Both the position numbers and the translations under genes were made by a program. Positions 16,785 to 25,742 of a DNA stretch of 64,000 nucleotides are shown here, piece by piece (the first letter of the stretch is position 1; each line of letters opens with the position of its first letter). Under the pieces are notes generated by a model. That model did no database searches and was not told the DNA's origin. It worked only from the letters and a program-made list of their open reading frames with translations. The stretch covers positions 186,001 to 250,000 of the forward strand of contig CAWDHI010000002.1 in the NCBI GenBank assembly GCA_963802095.1, in the 5' to 3' direction. The DNA comes from CAVVEQ01 sp963802095 (GTDB taxonomy: Bacteria > Chloroflexota > Anaerolineae > Anaerolineales > Anaerolineaceae).

Positions 16785-17102
16785 ATGTTACATAAACCAG
16801 CCACCCCCACAGGCAAGGACCCGGCCGCGGCATATAAGATGCGCATCGGCCTCTGGATGTTCCTGTTTTACGCCATTTTCTATGGCATCTTTGTTGCCAT
16901 CAATTTGCTCAACCCGCAGGCCATGGGTACCATCGTCGTGGCAGGTTTGAACCTGGCGACAGTTTATGGTTTTGCTCTGATCATCGGAGCTCTTCTCGAG
17001 GCACTGGTCTATAACATGCTTTGTGGAAAAAAAGAAGCTGAGCTGGCTGAAAAACCTTTAACGATCGACCAGAAATCCAACGGGATGGGCAAGGCAGAAT
17101 AA
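16785..17102 (+). CDS. DUF485/DUF4212-type small membrane protein, symporter partner
   Basis: 105 residues with two membrane helices (about 24-45 and 62-85). The GLNLATVYGFALIIGALLEALVYN region and the KMRIGLWMFLFYAIFYGIFV region match small subunits that always accompany acetate-permease-type sodium symporters (as YjcH does with ActP). A GGAGAAGG site precedes the ATG by seven bases. The symporter gene starts two bases after its stop, so the proteins are made together and probably form one complex. Confidence 0.85.
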   Translation: MLHKPATPTGKDPAAAYKMRIGLWMFLFYAIFYGIFVAINLLNPQAMGTIVVAGLNLATVYGFALIIGALLEALVYNMLCGKKEAELAEKPLTIDQKSNGMGKAE

Positions 17103-17103
17103 T

Positions 17104-18990
17104 ATGGCGATCATCGTCTTTATCATTTTTGTTGTCATCGTAATCGGTCTCTCCTTTTACCTGGGAAAAAAAACAAAGAGTTCGAGCGGATATTATGCTG
17201 CCGGCGGACAGATCAAGTGGGGAGTGAATGGGATTGCCTTTGCAGGCGATTACCTCTCCGCGGCATCCTTCCTGGGTATCTGCGGGCTTATTGCCACAGT
17301 CGGGTTTGACGGGTTTCTATACTCCATCGGCTACCTCGCAGGCTGGGTTGTAGCCCTGTTCGTGGTGGCTGAACCCCTGAAAAAACTGGGGAAATACACT
17401 TTCACCGACGCTCTGGACTCCAAATTCAATTCACGCAGTATAAAACTTACGGCCGCGATCAGTACCCTGGTCGTCTCGGTCTGCTACCTGATTCCCCAGA
17501 TGGTTGGTGCGGGGGTACTGGTGGAGCCTTTGCTGGGCATCCCTCATGCCTATGGGGTAGCCATGGTTGGGGTAATTGTCATCACGATTGTGGCGACGGC
17601 TGGCATGGCTTCCACGACCTATGTACAGTTCATTAAGGGTGCATTGTTGATAATCTTCTCCACTGTTCTGGTTGTCGCAGTTCTCGTTCGAGGTCTCTCA
17701 ACCCAGCCGGATCAGGGTGGTAAAGTGCCTTTTTATCAATATGCCTCCATCCCGGCAACAATTGTCGATGGCAAGGTGCAGGTTGAAGAACCGGGTGTGG
17801 AAGTGTTGGACCAGGCAGAAGTGAAAGGTGGGCTGATCTTTGTTTTACTTAATGATCAGGGTGTTCAGAACTGGTGGCATGCGGCCGAAACCGACCAGGG
17901 GTTGATGTTGATGGAATCCCAATCGGTGGTGGTAAAACCAGATGGTGAGTGGATCAATGGAGCACCAGCATCTTCCGAGAATCAACTGCGCCAGGTGGGT
18001 AACCTGGAGCAGATCCAGGGCGAAAAAGATGCCAACACAGGCGGTATCTCCTTTTTGAAATTCCTGTCCTCTTTCACGGATAAAAACACAACCGTCCGCA
18101 CCTGGAAGGCTTCCAGTTTTTCCAGCAGCGTGGATGAGAAAGTGACGGTCTATTATTTCAAAGATGTCACCGGTGACCGTTTCCTGCGTCCCGGTTTGAA
18201 ATTCAAGGTCGAAGGTACAGGGCTCGAGCGGTTGGATTTCCTTTCACTGATGCTCGCACTCTTCCTGGGCACCGCCGCCCTGCCGCACATCCTAATCCGC
18301 TATTACACCGTCCCCAATGCTGCCAGCGCGAGAAAGTCAACGATCGTGGCCATCGCGGCTATCGGCTTTTTCTATATCCTTACCCTTTTCATGGGACTGG
18401 GTGCAATCGCGAATGGGGTTTTAAACCCGGCCGATAGTAATATGTCCGCCCCCCTGCTCGCACGGTCGTTCGGAGAATTGTTGTTCGCGATTATTTCAGC
18501 CATCGCTTTTGCGACAGTGCTTGGCACAGTGAGTGGGTTGATCGTGGCGGCATCCGGTGCTGTGGCGCATGACTTTATGGATCGCTTCATGAACAAGAAA
18601 ATGGACGATCGAAGTAAGGTTGCTGCCGGAAAAACTGCTGCCTTTGTTATCGGTGGAATTGCCATCGTTCTGGGCATCTTGTTTAAGGGTATGAATGTAT
18701 CCTTCCTGGTTGGCCTGGCTTTTGCCGTGGCGGCTTCTGCCAACCTGCCCGCCATAATAATGCTTTTGTTTTGGAAAAAAACCACGCCAAAAGGGATCTC
18801 CTCATCAATCGTAGTGGGTATCGTTGCATCACTGACCTTGATCGCTTTCTCCCCGGAGCTTTACACCCTCTACGGGTTGAACCCACTTGATGCACCTGTG
18901 CCGATCAATAATCCGGGTATCATTTCCATTCCCCTAAGCTTTATCACCCTGGTGGTGGTGTCGCTCATGACGCAGAAAAGGGAAAAATAA
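17104..18990 (+). CDS. Sodium:solute symporter (ActP/VC_2705-like) with a large insert
   Basis: 628 residues, longer than usual SSS carriers. Membrane helices at 1-20, 38-70, 72-90 and onward match the family (GYYAAGGQIKWGVNGIAFAGDYLSAASFLG is the sodium-site region; the GTAALPHILIRYYTVP block is typical of acetate/pyruvate-type members). Between about residues 200 and 372 there is a hydrophilic insert of some 175 residues, probably exposed outside the membrane. Association with a DUF485-like subunit and with a CBS-DUF294 protein immediately downstream mirrors the VC_2705-type symporter loci of proteobacteria. It likely imports a short monocarboxylate, but this is not proven. Confidence 0.88.
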   Translation: MAIIVFIIFVVIVIGLSFYLGKKTKSSSGYYAAGGQIKWGVNGIAFAGDYLSAASFLGICGLIATVGFDGFLYSIGYLAGWVVALFVVAEPLKKLGKYTFTDALDSKFNSRSIKLTAAISTLVVSVCYLIPQMVGAGVLVEPLLGIPHAYGVAMVGVIVITIVATAGMASTTYVQFIKGALLIIFSTVLVVAVLVRGLSTQPDQGGKVPFYQYASIPATIVDGKVQVEEPGVEVLDQAEVKGGLIFVLLNDQGVQNWWHAAETDQGLMLMESQSVVVKPDGEWINGAPASSENQLRQVGNLEQIQGEKDANTGGISFLKFLSSFTDKNTTVRTWKASSFSSSVDEKVTVYYFKDVTGDRFLRPGLKFKVEGTGLERLDFLSLMLALFLGTAALPHILIRYYTVPNAASARKSTIVAIAAIGFFYILTLFMGLGAIANGVLNPADSNMSAPLLARSFGELLFAIISAIAFATVLGTVSGLIVAASGAVAHDFMDRFMNKKMDDRSKVAAGKTAAFVIGGIAIVLGILFKGMNVSFLVGLAFAVAASANLPAIIMLLFWKKTTPKGISSSIVVGIVASLTLIAFSPELYTLYGLNPLDAPVPINNPGIISIPLSFITLVVVSLMTQKREK

Positions 18991-18996
18991 ATCATT

Positions 18997-19034
18997 AAAA
19001 GCGGGATGCTTCACGTCAGGCATCCCGCTTTTGA
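18997..19034 (+). terminator. Intrinsic terminator after the symporter gene
   Basis: AAAAGCGGGATGC and GCATCCCGCTTTT form a 13-pair stem around a ten-base loop directly after the symporter stop. The T-run ends at 19032, where a new promoter-like element begins. Confidence 0.9.
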
Positions 19035-19040
19035 TATAGA
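19032..19040 (+). promoter_or_regulatory. Extended -10-like element, possible leaderless start
   Basis: TGATATAGA fits TGnTATAnT-like extended -10 elements with one deviation and ends eight bases before the ATG at 19049, which has no ribosome site. It overlaps the tail of the terminator. Confidence 0.35.
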
Positions 19041-19048
19041 CTATTACC

Positions 19049-22000
19049 ATGCCGGTTATCGTAAACTTTCATCTTCATTCGAATTATAGCGATGGGGAGC
19101 AAACTCCCGAAGCACTGGCTTTAAAATTATCCACCGCAGGTGTCAGCTATTCCGCGCTGACTGACCATGATACGATTGAGGGACTTCCACGCTTCCAAAA
19201 AGCATCTAAAAAGCGCGGGATTTCCAGCCTGCCTGGTGTGGAGTTGACAACCTGGTTCCAGGGGCGCGAGCTCCATATCCTCGGGTATGGATTCGATCCA
19301 AAGAACCCGGACTTGAATGTCACCCTGATATCCTTGCGTCAGGCGCGCGATCTAAGTGTGCAAAGTATCACAGGATCTCTTAGGAAAATGGGGGCAAATT
19401 TACCCGGGGAGGCAGAGGGTAATAATGCCACAAACGCCGCTCCGGATGGGCACCTGGAAACCGTGACAGCGATCAACCTGCTCCACCAGGCAGGCGGAAA
19501 AGCATTTCTCGCACACCCGTTCAACTATGAATCCGATCCGCAAAAGTTGGATTCTCTTGTCGGTTCATTAAAGAGTTACGGTCTGGATGGCATTGAAGCA
19601 ATTTACGATGGCTATTCCGCCTCACAATATGCTTATCTGCTGAAAATTGCCCAAGAATATAATCTGGCGGAAAGTGCCGGCACAGATCTGCATGACACCA
19701 CTGGTAATGTTGGTATTGAAATGCCAGATCAACAATGGGAGCAGTTCCGAAAAACGCTCTTTGAAAGTCCCACGTTCAACGGTAAATCCAATGTTGAAAA
19801 TAAAAATACTCCGGTCGACAAGGTGGCTAAACGACCCGAGAGTAAACATCATCAATTCAAGCGCCGCTCATATATTATTAGGATTTTTCTTCCCACGCTC
19901 ATCGCAATCGGGTTATTCCTTGCGGTCATCTGGGGCATCATCCTACCTTCCTACGAGCAATCGCTCCTGGAACGCAAACGCGAGCTTATCCGTGAATTAA
20001 CCAACTCTGCGTGGAGTATTTTGGCTTCATATGAGCGGGATGAAAGGAATGGGCTCCTTTCCCGCGAACAGGCTCAGGAGCAGGCAATTACCCGGGTGGA
20101 AGCGTTGCGTTATGGAAAAGAAGGTAAGGATTACTTCTGGATACAGGATATGCAACCTCGAATGATTATGCATCCCTACCGTTCAGATTTGAACGGACAG
20201 GATGTGTCGGAATTTTTTGATCCTCGAGGTGTGGCGATTTTTGTTGAGTTTGCCAGGCAGGTGGAACGCGCGGAGGAAGGATACCTGAATTATGTCTGGC
20301 AGTGGAAGGATGATCCCACCCGGTTGGAACCAAAAGAATCCTTTGTGAAAGGGTTTTCACCCTGGGGTTGGGTGATCGGCACCGGAATCTACACCGATGA
20401 TGTACGGGCTGAAATCGAACGGCTTGAGCGCAACCTTGTTCAAGTCTCCCTCGTAATTTCAGGAGCCGTGGTCCTACTGCTTGCCTTTGTTCTCCACCAA
20501 AGTCTCAAGATTGAACGCGAGCGCCAGGAAATTCTAGACGATCTCCATGAATCCACAGAACGTTACCATTCCCTGGTGGAAGCTACCACGGAAGGCACCT
20601 TGCTGATCATCGATGATCACTGCCGCTATGCTAACCAGACATTTTTATCCATGAGTGGATATACAGAAGAACAGCTTGGATTTTTAGGCTTGTCCGACTT
20701 GCTGCATCCGGCTGAAAACACGATGCTTTGGCAAAAGTATGATTCAATGATTGAAACGGGGTCGGGTGAGGGGGAAGCGATTGAAGGCGTGCTAAGCCGT
20801 GCGGACGGTGAATCCATTATTTGCGTGCTGGGAATCTCCCCGATCCAATTTGCAGGTCAGAATGGTTTTATCCTCCTTTGCCGGGATATAACCACGCAAA
20901 CAACCCCAATGGGAAGCGATGCTCTTGGGCGGGCAGCACAATACTCCGAACTTGGGATTTTCCGCACCAAAGCCGAAAAGCATGCTACATTATTGGATAG
21001 CAACCCGGCAGCCCGCGCTTACTTTTCCAAAGACTCGCCATCCCTGGGCGATCTTTTCATGAATCCGGCGGATTTTGAGGATATTTTTGAAAAAATGCTT
21101 ATAGGTGACGAGGTCCAAAATCACATTCTTCAAATTGAAACCGGGGATGGATCGATGCAGTATGTCTCCTTTTCAGCCCGCATGGTTCGCGAAGAAGAAG
21201 GCGAATTTCTCATCGGTACTCTGCGGGATGTCACTAGTGAAAGCAAACAGGAAATCATCCGGGAGGTATTAACCGAGAAACTACAGACGTCACTGTTATT
21301 CCTTCACGAACCGCTCAGTCGCTTGGGGCACGATGTGCTGATCTGCGATCTAAATACTACGGTGACCGAACTCGCCCACCTGATGAGTGAGCGAGGGGTT
21401 ACGGCAGCGCTGGTTAGCAGTGATGGTGCAGAAATCGGCATCGTTACTGATCACGACCTCCGCGCCCGCGTGCTCACCGGGAATTCACCCTTGAATGCAC
21501 CAATCCATACGATTATGAGCGCACCAATAACCAGGATTTCGGAGGATGCACCGGTTTATGAAGCCTTGATGCGGATGGAAGAAAAGGGGGTCCGTCATCT
21601 TGCCGTCGAGAACCACGATGGCAAGGTTGTAAGTGTTGTTGATAATAAATCCCTGGTCAAGTTCCAGGATTATGGCACGGTCGTACTTTCTCGGGAAATC
21701 TCGCGCGCGCTATCGCAGGAGGAGATCGTCCGCCATATAAAACGAACACCGCTGCTGGCAAAGACCTTATTGGAAAGCTCAGCCCGCCCACGGTATGTAA
21801 CCCGCACGCTTTCTTCCATTTGCGACTCGGTTACTGAACGTCTGGTGCAACTGGCGATCGAAGAACTGGGGGAGCCGCCAGCCGATTTTTCATTTATAGC
21901 CATGGGAAGCCAGGGTCGCCAGGAACAAACCCTAATTACGGACCAGGATAATGGAATCATTTTCGTGCCGCATCCCGACTCGGATCCACAAGGAACTTTA

Positions 22001-22717
22001 AATTATTTCCTAAGATTAGGAATAATGGTCAATGACGGTTTGGCTCAAGCCGGGTACCTGCAATGCCGCGGTGGAGTTATGGCTGGTCAACCCCGCTGGT
22101 GCCGCCCTCTCACTGAATGGAAATCCGGTTCCAATGAATGGATCCAAAAATCCGAACCTCAGGAAATCATCGATTTCAGCATCTTCTTCGATTTTCGCAC
22201 CATTTATGGTGATTCAGAAATGACCCGTGAATTACGACTTAGTATCTATTCTTCGTTGGAAGATCAACCCGCATTTTATTCTCATCTTGCCCAAAATGCG
22301 CTGTCATTTAAACCTCCGTTCCGTCTTCTGGGTAATATTTATCTTGGTGGCGGCGCAACAGAGCATACGGGTGAAATCAACTTGAAAGATGCCATGATGC
22401 CGATGGTGAGCTTTTCACGCTTGTACGCCCTGCGTCACCAGATGAACCAAACCCATACAGAGGAACGTATCGAAGCCCTAACCGATCGAGGTATTATCTT
22501 GCCTTCCAATCGCAATGAATTCATCGCCTCATACGATTTCATGATGCAGCTTCGCCTCCAGACCCAGGTGGATGAACTGCAAGCCGGGCGGAGTCCGACA
22601 AATATCATCAATCCGGCTAGGTTGAGCCATATACAAAAAGAATTATTAAAACAAGCTTTTACTCAGATTGCAGCGGTTCAAAAAAAGATCCGGTATGATT
22701 TTCTGGGTGGTGGATAA
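19049..22717 (+). CDS. PHP-Cache-PAS-CBS-DUF294 multidomain sensor/nucleotidyltransferase
   Basis: 1222 residues. Domain order: PHP-type metallophosphoesterase at 1-230 (HLHSNYSDG, LTDHDTIEG, FLAHPFNY and AGTDLHD); membrane helix about 275-298; extracytoplasmic Cache domain 300-460 (KDYFWIQDMQPRMIMHPY, FSPWGWVIGTGIYTDDV); membrane helix 464-486; PAS 500-620 and a second PAS-like unit 640-735; paired CBS domains about 760-880; and a DUF294 nucleotidyltransferase with GSQGRQEQTLITDQDNG (about 950-970) plus the DUF294 C-terminal domain to the end. DUF294-CBS proteins elsewhere accompany VC_2705-type symporters, which fits the upstream genes, but this fusion with PHP and Cache domains is unusual. 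It probably senses an external ligand and controls uptake or metabolism, inside the membrane-bound complex; the chemistry is unknown. Confidence 0.85.
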   Translation: MPVIVNFHLHSNYSDGEQTPEALALKLSTAGVSYSALTDHDTIEGLPRFQKASKKRGISSLPGVELTTWFQGRELHILGYGFDPKNPDLNVTLISLRQARDLSVQSITGSLRKMGANLPGEAEGNNATNAAPDGHLETVTAINLLHQAGGKAFLAHPFNYESDPQKLDSLVGSLKSYGLDGIEAIYDGYSASQYAYLLKIAQEYNLAESAGTDLHDTTGNVGIEMPDQQWEQFRKTLFESPTFNGKSNVENKNTPVDKVAKRPESKHHQFKRRSYIIRIFLPTLIAIGLFLAVIWGIILPSYEQSLLERKRELIRELTNSAWSILASYERDERNGLLSREQAQEQAITRVEALRYGKEGKDYFWIQDMQPRMIMHPYRSDLNGQDVSEFFDPRGVAIFVEFARQVERAEEGYLNYVWQWKDDPTRLEPKESFVKGFSPWGWVIGTGIYTDDVRAEIERLERNLVQVSLVISGAVVLLLAFVLHQSLKIERERQEILDDLHESTERYHSLVEATTEGTLLIIDDHCRYANQTFLSMSGYTEEQLGFLGLSDLLHPAENTMLWQKYDSMIETGSGEGEAIEGVLSRADGESIICVLGISPIQFAGQNGFILLCRDITTQTTPMGSDALGRAAQYSELGIFRTKAEKHATLLDSNPAARAYFSKDSPSLGDLFMNPADFEDIFEKMLIGDEVQNHILQIETGDGSMQYVSFSARMVREEEGEFLIGTLRDVTSESKQEIIREVLTEKLQTSLLFLHEPLSRLGHDVLICDLNTTVTELAHLMSERGVTAALVSSDGAEIGIVTDHDLRARVLTGNSPLNAPIHTIMSAPITRISEDAPVYEALMRMEEKGVRHLAVENHDGKVVSVVDNKSLVKFQDYGTVVLSREISRALSQEEIVRHIKRTPLLAKTLLESSARPRYVTRTLSSICDSVTERLVQLAIEELGEPPADFSFIAMGSQGRQEQTLITDQDNGIIFVPHPDSDPQGTLNYFLRLGIMVNDGLAQAGYLQCRGGVMAGQPRWCRPLTEWKSGSNEWIQKSEPQEIIDFSIFFDFRTIYGDSEMTRELRLSIYSSLEDQPAFYSHLAQNALSFKPPFRLLGNIYLGGGATEHTGEINLKDAMMPMVSFSRLYALRHQMNQTHTEERIEALTDRGIILPSNRNEFIASYDFMMQLRLQTQVDELQAGRSPTNIINPARLSHIQKELLKQAFTQIAAVQKKIRYDFLGGG

Positions 22718-23114
22718 AGCAGTTTAACTCACATTGCAATTTTTGATTTATCTTCAAATGTAGTGTCAGGAGGATGTTAATCTCAAATCTTAGAAACTAT
22801 CAACGATTTGTTGAATCAACCTTCTAAAAGTGAATATCATCCTCGACTTCCTGGTTATGAATCTTTCACATACCCTAATTCGGTCGTAGAATCATTACCT
22901 ACCTAATGGTGTTATTGCGAAAACCTCCTCTGCAAATCTTTTTCGTCGTAAGTTCAAAATGGATCTTCGCCTCATTTATCATCAGGCTCTACAACTCCAG
23001 GTTGGAATACCGGAATTCTATTTCGCAGGTCGCGAAAACTAGCTTAAGGGATGCCTCCGTCCTCTCCCTGCATGGGTTTTCCAGTTAGTGTTTTTTTCAT
23101 CAGTTTGATTGTTT
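22718..23114. other. Intergenic region without an intact gene
   Basis: About 400 bases of AT-richer sequence between two converging genes. No convincing gene, RNA or terminator was recognised. One short frame near 22780-22900 (LLNQPSKSEYHPRLPGYES) faintly recalls the start of REP-associated transposases, but there is no start codon and the frame ends quickly; it may be a mobile-element remnant. Confidence 0.5.
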
Positions 23115-23855
23115 TTACGACCGCGTTAGCCGCATCGTGTAGCGGTAGCGATCGCCGCGATAGAGTATCTTTACATACTCCACTGCTTTCCGATCCTGCG
23201 ACCAGAGCACGCGTTCGTTCAATAACAGCGGACAGCCTTCCTCGATCTGCAGCAGGCGACCTTCCTCCGGCGATGCCAGGGTCACCTCCAGGGTCTCATC
23301 CGCCGCCCAGGGGATGACCCCGAACTTCTCCTGCAGTATTTTATAAAGCGAGCCGGCATTTTCCATTTCCTCCTGTGAAATTTCCTGGCTTTCTTCCAAC
23401 GCCAGGTAGGAGGTCTGCAGCCCGATGGGGATGCCGTCGCCCAGACGGATGCGTTCGATGCGCAGGGTTTTTCCATCCGCGGGCATATCCAGCTTTCGGG
23501 CGATATTTTCTGGCGGTGTTTCTCTGTTTAAGCTCCGCACCACTTGCCCCGGCTTTATTCCACGCTTTAAAAGATCCTCCGAAAAGCTGGTCAGTTCCAG
23601 AAGTCCCTTTTGCAGCTTTTGCGGCATCACGAAGGTTCCCTTGCCGTGCTCGCGGTAGAGGTAACCTTCGCGGATCAAAAGCTCGATCGCCTGGCGAATT
23701 GTCGGCCGGCTGATGCGGTACTGCTGCTCCAGCTGCCGCTCGGAGGGGATGGCCGATTGTGGCTCCCACTCGCCGGATTGGATCTTTTCGCGCAGAATAC
23801 GAGCCAGTTGATGATAGCGGGGAATTTGATCGTATGGGTTGATCATACTTGACAT
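23115..23855 (-). CDS. GntR-family (UTRA domain) regulator of the microcompartment operon
   Basis: 246 residues. The N-terminal winged helix (about 8-75) shows GntR hallmarks: YHQLARILREKIQSGEW, PSERQLEQQYRISRPTIRQAIELL and GYLYREHGKGTFV. The C-terminal UTRA ligand domain runs from about 95 to 240 (IERIRLGDGIPIGLQTSYL). These proteins repress transcription until a sugar phosphate or similar ligand binds. It is divergent from the microcompartment operon with a 95-base shared control region that contains a TGGT-N4-ACCA operator candidate, so it most likely controls that operon and itself. A second in-frame ATG nine bases in is possible. Confidence 0.9.
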   Translation of the reverse strand: MSSMINPYDQIPRYHQLARILREKIQSGEWEPQSAIPSERQLEQQYRISRPTIRQAIELLIREGYLYREHGKGTFVMPQKLQKGLLELTSFSEDLLKRGIKPGQVVRSLNRETPPENIARKLDMPADGKTLRIERIRLGDGIPIGLQTSYLALEESQEISQEEMENAGSLYKILQEKFGVIPWAADETLEVTLASPEEGRLLQIEEGCPLLLNERVLWSQDRKAVEYVKILYRGDRYRYTMRLTRS

Positions 23856-23889
23856 TTTATCACCAAAGTGCTATTATAAGGACGTAATC

Positions 23890-23921
23890 TTGTCATGTGG
23901 TCTTTACCAGTTTGTTATAAT
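23890..23921 (+). promoter_or_regulatory. Promoter and operator candidate for the microcompartment operon
   Basis: An extended -10 box TGTTATAAT ends at 23921. TTGTCA at 23890-23895 is a -35-like box, though 20 bases away. Between them, at 23898-23909, lies TGGTCTTTACCA, a perfect TGGT-N4-ACCA dyad of the kind bound by GntR-type repressors. A repressor there would block RNA polymerase directly. The divergent gene has its own -10 (TATAAT on the minus strand at 23873-23878). Confidence 0.5.
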
Positions 23922-23950
23922 CAAATTTCATAAAGGACAAATAGCTGGAA

Positions 23951-24504
<554 letters not shown>

Positions 24505-24508
<4 letters not shown>

Positions 24509-25437
24509 CCCCCGATACTCAGGTCGTCGAATCGCTGGTTCAGATCATTACCCGTGAGGTGCTAGCCACTTACGCCGAGGAGGATATCCAGAAGTCCATC
24601 TCGCAGGGGCTGATGTGCAAACGCGATTGCGCCAGTGGCATGTGCGCCACAACCTGCTTCAATAAACTTGGACAGGTGGTCAGTGCCGGCGCAGAACGCA
24701 TCACCACCACCGTGGGCGTCATCCCTTCCGATCTGAGCATGGCGGGTATGATCGATCACACCCTGCTCAAGCCAGATGCCACCCCCGAAAAGGTCACCCA
24801 GCTCTGCATGGAAGCCCGCAAATATAACTTCGCATCCGTGTGCATCAACCCCTCCTACGTGAAGCTGTGCTCCGACCTGCTGCAAGGGTCGTACGTCAAG
24901 GTCTGCTGCGTGATCGGCTTCCCCCTGGGAGCCACCCTGCCCGAGATCAAAGTGATCGAAGCCAAGATGGCGCTCGAAAACGGCGCCTCCGAGCTGGATA
25001 TGGTCGTCAATATCGGCGCGCTCAAAGCCCGCGATTCCGCCCTGGTCGCCCGCGATATCCGAGGCGTGGTGGCCACCGGTCACGCCGCTGGGGCGCTCGT
25101 AAAAGTGATCCTTGAGACCTGCCTGCTCAGCGATGAAGAGAAGGTTCTCGGCTGTCTACTATCCAAGGAAGCCGGGGCGGATTTCGTCAAGACTTCCACC
25201 GGTTTTTCATCTGGCGGCGCCACGGTGAAAGATATCATGCTCATGCGCCAGACGGTTGGCCCTGAGATGGGGGTCAAAGCCTCCGGTGGCATCTCCAGCC
25301 GCGAAGACGCGGAGATGATGGTTAAAGCCGGTGCCACCCGCATTGGCGCCAGCGCCGGGATCAAGATCATCGGTGCTGCCACGCAAGAGCCAACCCCTGT
25401 AGCTGCTCCACAGACCGCCACGGTGAAATCATACTGA
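24505..25437 (+). CDS. deoC: Deoxyribose-phosphate aldolase with Cys-rich N-terminal extension
   Basis: 310 residues, about 85 longer than a plain DeoC. It splits 2-deoxyribose 5-phosphate into glyceraldehyde 3-phosphate and acetaldehyde. The barrel (about 80-295) has IDHTLLKPDAT, the Schiff-base lysine in DFVKTSTGFSSGGAT, the second lysine in GVKASGGI and the acidic residue in ELDMVVNIG. The N-terminal extension has an amphipathic helix (VESLVQIITREVL, a likely encapsulation peptide) and then four cysteines spaced CX3CX4CX3C at residues 38-51, which could hold a metal or iron-sulfur cluster. The ATG overlaps the rpiB stop. The acetaldehyde product would be the substrate of the aldehyde dehydrogenase gene downstream. 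Confidence 0.93.
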
Positions 25438-25447
25438 GGAAAAAACA

Positions 25448-25738
25448 ATGCTTATCGCGAAAGTAGTTGGCACAACCGTTTCGACCATCAAGGATGAAAA
25501 GCTGATCGGGCGCAAGCTGCTGGTGCTGCGCCCCACCGATGAGCGCGGCAACCCCACCGGCAAGCCCTATGTGGCAATCGATACCGTCGATGCCGGCATC
25601 GGAGACCTGGTGCTCACCGCCTCCGGTTCCAGCGCCCGCCAGACCACCATCACCAAGGATACCCCGGTGGACGCGGTCATCATGGCTATGATCGACTCGC
25701 TGGAAGTGGAAGGCGAGATCGTCTTCAGGAAGAGCTGA
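25448..25738 (+). CDS. Microcompartment vertex protein, EutN/CcmL family (1)
   Basis: 96 residues, the full length of a BMC-P pentamer subunit (PF03319). It starts with MLIAKVVGTTVSTIKDEKLIG and continues through the LLVLRP strand, the AIDTVDAGIGDLVL turn and a terminal VDAVIMAMIDSLEVEG helix/strand, all typical. Five copies form a pentagon that closes a vertex of the protein shell. It is one of three such genes in this operon, eleven bases after deoC and preceded by a GAGGAA site. Confidence 0.93.
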   Translation: MLIAKVVGTTVSTIKDEKLIGRKLLVLRPTDERGNPTGKPYVAIDTVDAGIGDLVLTASGSSARQTTITKDTPVDAVIMAMIDSLEVEGEIVFRKS

Positions 25739-25742
25739 GATA

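Noticed and set aside
22780..22900. Start of a REP-associated tyrosine transposase.
   Set aside because: Only a few residues resemble the family, there is no start codon and no catalytic HUH or tyrosine motif.
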